From the NCBI GenBank assembly GCA_045634005.1, contig JAZQZL010000002.1, positions 1 through 34,739 on the forward strand: DNA of 34,739 nt, in the 5' to 3' direction. This DNA comes from Flemingiibacterium sp045634005 (GTDB lineage Bacteria; Bacillota; Clostridia; Oscillospirales; CAG-272). Positions 31,231-34,739 of this stretch are shown piece by piece. Position 1 is the first letter of the stretch, and each line of letters opens with the position of its first letter. Below the pieces are notes generated by a model that ran no database searches, was not told where the DNA came from, and worked only from the letters and a program-made list of their open reading frames with translations. The position numbers were made by a program, and so were the translations under genes.

Positions 31231-31902
31231 TTGGAAAAACTGAAATTCAGAGTTGTTGCCGAGCATCCGCTTTACGAGCGAGAACTCAAGCTCGAGCTTA
31301 CGCACCTCGGTCTTGTCGAGGCGCCTGAGGGCTCGCGTGATTATCAGGTGCTCGCAGCGGAAGGTCTATGTGAGCCGCCCTCCCAGAGAAGACTCAAGGC
31401 GGCAGTCTTTATCGACTGCGGCCTCCTCAGCGTTGCTATGCCCGAGCAGGTGAAGGTGCTGCTGCTTAGCAGACCGTATTCGCTTGCCGAGCTTCGCCGC
31501 TTTATAAACGACGTCAAGGACGGCGTTGACGAGAACGAGTATGAGGAAAACTCGCTTGTTATCTCGAATGAAGATATGACTGTAAGCTTTGGCGACGTGG
31601 TTGTTAAGCTAACGCCGCGAGAGTTTGCGCTTCTCGAATACCTGCATGCAAGACCGGGTGAAACGGTCAGCCGTACGGAGCTTTTGCACAATCTGTGGAA
31701 GGATCAGAATGCGCGCGACACGAACGTCGTGGACGTATACGTGCGCTTCCTTCGCTCGAAGCTTGACGAGCCGCTCGGACTCAGGCTTATCCGCGCCGTA
31801 CGCGGCGAGGGCTACGTTTACGCGTACGAAAACCCCAAGGGGGCGTGGGCAAAGGCAAAGCGCGAGGCAGCAAAAGAAGAAACATCAGACGAGGAAAATT
31901 AA
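31231..31902 (+). CDS. OmpR-type regulator with degenerate receiver domain
   Basis: A 223-residue protein. Its C-terminal half (about residues 110-212) is a clear OmpR/PhoB winged helix: VVVKLTPREFALLEYLHARPGE, SRTELLHNLW, DVYVRFLRSKLDE and RAVRGEGYVY. The N-terminal half has the strand and helix spacing of a receiver domain but lacks the acidic pocket. The AEHP segment replaces the usual Asp pair, no clear phospho-Asp is present, and SRPYSLAEL stands where the K-P motif would be. It is therefore probably not phosphorylated and may sense a ligand or partner. There is no histidine kinase next to it. The start is TTG at 31231, 8 bases after AAGGAG. It ends one base before pyrC, so it is likely to regulate or be co-expressed with pyrimidine genes. 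Confidence 0.82.
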   Translation: MEKLKFRVVAEHPLYERELKLELTHLGLVEAPEGSRDYQVLAAEGLCEPPSQRRLKAAVFIDCGLLSVAMPEQVKVLLLSRPYSLAELRRFINDVKDGVDENEYEENSLVISNEDMTVSFGDVVVKLTPREFALLEYLHARPGETVSRTELLHNLWKDQNARDTNVVDVYVRFLRSKLDEPLGLRLIRAVRGEGYVYAYENPKGAWAKAKREAAKEETSDEEN

Positions 31903-33201
31903 ATGAGCAACCATTACGACATATTAGTGCGCGACGTTCGCCGCGTAAGATTACCGAGCGGCACCACCGAGGTGTGCTGCATCGCTGTGAAGGACGGTAA
32001 GATAGCCGCTATACTTCCGCGTGACTGTGCGGACGCAACCGCAGAGCGTGTGGTGGACGGAACGGGCAAATACATAATTCCGGGTATGATCGACCTGCAC
32101 GTGCATCTGCGAGATCCCGGCTTTGAGTACAAGGAGGACATAATCTCCGGCTCGCTTGCTGCGGCGGCAGGCGGTGTTACCTCTGTGTTCGCTATGCCGA
32201 ACACAAAGCCGGTGCCGGATAGTCCCGAAACTCTCGCATACATTCATGAAAAGGCGAAGGGCGCCCACTGCCGTGTGTTCCCGCTCGCTTCGATAACGAA
32301 AAATATGGAGAGCGGCGAGCTTACCGATATTAAGGAGCTTGCGAAGTCGGGCGCGTACGCGTTCTCCGACGACGGCAAGCCCGTTATGACCTCGAAGCTT
32401 CTTTATGAGGCGATGAAGATAACGGCAGAGAACGATCTTCTTATTATGTCGCACTGTGAGGATATGTCGCTCGCAAAGGGCGGCGCTATCAACGAGGGCA
32501 AGATCTCGCGCCTTCTCGGACTCGGCGGCATACCGAACCTTGCCGAGGACGTTGCGACAGAGCGCGATATTATGATCGCCGAGGCGACGGGTGCGCGCCT
32601 TCACATTTGCCACGTTTCTACGCGCGGATCGCTTGAGATTATCCGCCGTGCGAAGGCTCGCGGTGTCAAAGTGACCTGCGAAACCTGTCCGCATTATTTC
32701 TCGCTCTCGGAAAACGACGTTATTTACTACGGCTCAAACGCCAAAATGAATCCGCCGCTTCGATCGGCTGACGACGTTCGCGCCGTAATCGAGGCGATAA
32801 TCGACGGTACTGTCGACGCTATCTCCACCGACCACGCTCCGCACTCAGCAGAGGAGAAGGGAGCGGATATCGCAAAGGCGCTCAACGGCATAATCGGCGT
32901 GCAGACGTCGTTTATCGTAGCATACACAAATCTCGTTCAGACGGGACACATCACGCTCGCGAAGCTCATTGAGCTGATGAGCGTAAATCCTGCGCGTATC
33001 ACGGAACTTGACAAGATGGGACTCGGCGGCATTGAGGTCGGCAACGAGGCGGATTTCGCGCTCGTTACGCTCGGCTGTGAGAATACTGTCACCAAGGAAT
33101 CCCTTCGTGGCAAGTCCACAAATACTCCCTTCGTGGGTATGACCTTCGGCGCTCGCGTCGATGCGACGTATCTTCGTGGCAAGTGCGTGTTTGAGGCGTA
33201 A
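31903..33201 (+). CDS. pyrC: Dihydroorotase
   Basis: Closes carbamoyl aspartate to dihydroorotate in pyrimidine synthesis. The 432-residue protein is an amidohydrolase with PGMIDLHVHLRDPGFEYKE (metal His pair) and GVTSVFAMPNTKPVPDSP. The metal-site motifs HCED, HICHVSTRG and CPHYF follow, then AISTDHAPHS with the catalytic Asp. It abuts the regulator gene (stop immediately before its ATG). A foldback element begins about 14 bases after its stop, and pyrF follows that element. Confidence 0.95.
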   Translation: MSNHYDILVRDVRRVRLPSGTTEVCCIAVKDGKIAAILPRDCADATAERVVDGTGKYIIPGMIDLHVHLRDPGFEYKEDIISGSLAAAAGGVTSVFAMPNTKPVPDSPETLAYIHEKAKGAHCRVFPLASITKNMESGELTDIKELAKSGAYAFSDDGKPVMTSKLLYEAMKITAENDLLIMSHCEDMSLAKGGAINEGKISRLLGLGGIPNLAEDVATERDIMIAEATGARLHICHVSTRGSLEIIRRAKARGVKVTCETCPHYFSLSENDVIYYGSNAKMNPPLRSADDVRAVIEAIIDGTVDAISTDHAPHSAEEKGADIAKALNGIIGVQTSFIVAYTNLVQTGHITLAKLIELMSVNPARITELDKMGLGGIEVGNEADFALVTLGCENTVTKESLRGKSTNTPFVGMTFGARVDATYLRGKCVFEA

Positions 33202-33215
33202 GGAAAACGAAGGAA

Positions 33216-33781
33216 ACGCGGAGGAGTACGCGGAGGAGAAACGCGGCTTTTTTGAAAAAAAGCCTGGCAAAAAACTTTATAGGGCTTCGCCATTACAGAG
33301 TGTTCGCGTAAACTGTACCCAATCTCTCGGTAGTCGGGGCCCTGCCGACACCCGTGTCGGCATCCCAACGACCGTGTAACCAAAATCAAGCAGCTTCACA
33401 TCTTTGGCGTTCCGTGAGTGCCGCCTTGCTTCGCTCGTCGGCAAAAGCAAGCGTATGCGGCACGCGAACGCGTGGCGCCGAGCGTAGCGACGCGCCCCGA
33501 GGCTTTGGCTAACTGTGGCGCACAGCGAAGCGAATGCGCCGACCACTTTCGTGGTGATTTCGCTATCTTGCGGTGACCGCTAAACAGTTGCCGGGGTGTC
33601 GGCACGGGTGCCGACGAGGTCCCTGGCTGGTTGTGGCGCGGTGCACAAGCACTCGGGCGCAATGTACGGAATCGAGAGCGATAGCCTTCGATTTTCCAGA
33701 GCCGAACAAGATGTAATGGCGAAGCCAAATTGAAGTTTTTGCGGAGCTTTTTTCAAAAAGCGACCGTATCCCCGTATCCCC
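33216..33781 (+). repeat. Foldback element family 1, copy F
   Basis: About 560 bases between pyrC and pyrF. It has the left 53-nt block (33241-33293) and right 33-nt block (33734-33766) identical to other copies, and ACCGCTAAACAGTTGCCGGG at 33576-33595, identical to copy E. It holds two hairpins: GCCGACAC/GTGTCGGC (33344-33351, 33354-33361) in the left arm and GTCGGCAC/GTGCCGAC (33598-33605, 33608-33615) in the right arm. Both outer tips carry short duplications: ACGCGGAGGAG twice (33216-33226, 33228-33238) and CCGTATCC twice (33764-33779). No gene inside is credible. Confidence 0.87.
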
Positions 33782-33824
33782 ATATAACCAAGAAAATTAT
33801 ATAAACCGAAAGGAAACAAATATC

Positions 33825-34739
33825 ATGTCATTTGAACCGTTAATTGAAAAAATCAGAGCTAAGAACAACCCTACAGTAATGGGACTTGACCCTGTACTTG
33901 ACTACATTCCCGAATACATCCGCGACAAGGCGGTAAAGGAATACGGCGACACGTTTAAGGCGGCAGGCGAGGCGATTTTTGAGTTCAACAAGGGACTCAT
34001 TGACGCGGCAGCGGAGCTTGTACCTGCAGTAAAGCCTCAGTCGGCATTCTACGAGATGTACGGCATCGAGGGACTTATCGCTCTTGAAAAGACTATCGAG
34101 TACGCGAAGGCAGCAGGTCTTTACGTAATTCTCGACGTAAAGCGCAACGACATCGGCTCTACCGCTGAGGCATACGCGAAAGCGTTCATCGGCAAGACGG
34201 AGCTGTTCGGTTCTGCGGCACAGGCAACACCTGTTGACTGCGTGACGGTCAACCCGTATCTCGGCATTGACGGCGTAAAGCCGTTCATCGACATCGCGGC
34301 AGAGAATGACAAGTCTATGTTTATCCTCGTTAAGACCTCGAACAAGTCCTCGGGCGACTTCCAGGACCTCGAGATCGGCGACACCACGCTTTACCGCAAT
34401 GTTGCGGCGAAGGTTGAGGAGTGGGGCGCACCCTACGTAAGCGAGTCCGGATACAGCCCGTGCGGCGCGGTTGTTGGCGCGACCTATCCGAAGCAGCTTA
34501 CCGAGCTTCGTGCGGCTATGCCTCACACGTTCTTCCTCATCCCCGGCTACGGTGCGCAGGGCGGTGCAGCTAACGATATCGTAGGTGCGTTCGATAAGAA
34601 CAAGTCGGGCGCTATCGTCAACTCCTCTCGCGCGCTTATGTGCGCATACAAGAAGGCAGGCGACGACGGAACAAACTTCAAGGCTTGCACTCGCGACGCG
34701 GTTATCGCTATGCGCGATGATATTAACTCGGTGCTGTAA
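33825..34739 (+). CDS. pyrF: Orotidine 5'-phosphate decarboxylase, type 2
   Basis: Last step of UMP synthesis: decarboxylates OMP. The 304-residue protein is the longer type 2 form (about 300 residues, against 230-240 for type 1). It shows NPTVMGLDPVLDYIP, AVKPQSAFYEMYG and the catalytic DVKRNDIGSTAEAYAKAF with the Asp-x-Lys-x-x-x-Asp pattern. GYGAQGG follows for phosphate binding, and it ends with NSSRALM. AAAGGA lies 10 bases before the ATG. The gene is complete; its stop is the last codon of the window. It is separated from pyrC by element F, so a shared transcript is likely but unproved. Confidence 0.95.
   Translation: MSFEPLIEKIRAKNNPTVMGLDPVLDYIPEYIRDKAVKEYGDTFKAAGEAIFEFNKGLIDAAAELVPAVKPQSAFYEMYGIEGLIALEKTIEYAKAAGLYVILDVKRNDIGSTAEAYAKAFIGKTELFGSAAQATPVDCVTVNPYLGIDGVKPFIDIAAENDKSMFILVKTSNKSSGDFQDLEIGDTTLYRNVAAKVEEWGAPYVSESGYSPCGAVVGATYPKQLTELRAAMPHTFFLIPGYGAQGGAANDIVGAFDKNKSGAIVNSSRALMCAYKKAGDDGTNFKACTRDAVIAMRDDINSVL

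Overview
The window looks like chromosomal DNA from an anaerobic, low-redox Bacillota (class Clostridia), probably an uncultured gut lineage. This is inferred from gene content (PPi-type phosphofructokinase, indolepyruvate:ferredoxin oxidoreductase, an AMP-forming aryl-CoA ligase, NhaC and YitT membrane proteins, a MecA-like ClpC adaptor, NAD-dependent ligase), from consensus sigma-A promoters, AGGAGG-type ribosome sites and T-tailed terminators, and from a moderate GC content. No rRNA, tRNA, CRISPR array, prophage or transposase gene was seen.

Layout. 1-367: GC-rich repeat, then a consensus promoter and a structured leader. 368-2939: PPi-phosphofructokinase and guanine deaminase. 2940-3610: composite repeat. 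3611-6187: MBOAT acyltransferase plus DHHW protein, a polysaccharide O-acetylation pair. 6490-8409: TIM-barrel sugar isomerase plus Gfo/Idh/MocA dehydrogenase. 8459-12958, minus strand: a sorbose-phosphate-type reductase, a sorbitol-6-phosphate-dehydrogenase-like SDR and a PHP phosphoesterase, the three separated by repeats. 13142-17446: ligA-cdd, a repeat, then obg. 17519-21655: paaK-iorA-iorB-ACT, arylpyruvate oxidation. 21700-26364: a LysR regulator, a YitT protein, an NhaC antiporter with an odd acidic N-terminus, and a small membrane PDZ protein. 26412-29225, minus strand: hflK-hflC, a DUF6440-like small protein and a MecA-like adaptor. 29636-34739: type 4 uracil-DNA glycosylase, asparaginase, an OmpR-like regulator with a degenerate receiver, pyrC, a repeat, and pyrF. 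The last five suggest aspartate supply coupled to pyrimidine synthesis.

The most unusual content is not protein coding. Five long intergenic spaces (about 3235-3586, 9703-10008, 11139-11639, 15530-16150, 33216-33781) hold copies of one long foldback repeat. Its ends are inverted repeats, each ending in a small A/T-rich hairpin. A 53-nt block at the left end is identical in three copies and a 33-nt block at the right end is identical in four. The elements fill almost the whole gap between one gene's stop codon and the next gene's ribosome site, lie in both orientations relative to transcription, and carry a GC-rich hairpin whose stem changes between copies in a compensatory way. They have no ORF of their own, which suggests a MITE-like or REP-like non-autonomous element. 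Two further hairpin-rich repeat types are present, at 1-60 / 2941-3105 and at 29302-29532.

All functional calls rest on reading motifs by eye; no database search was run.
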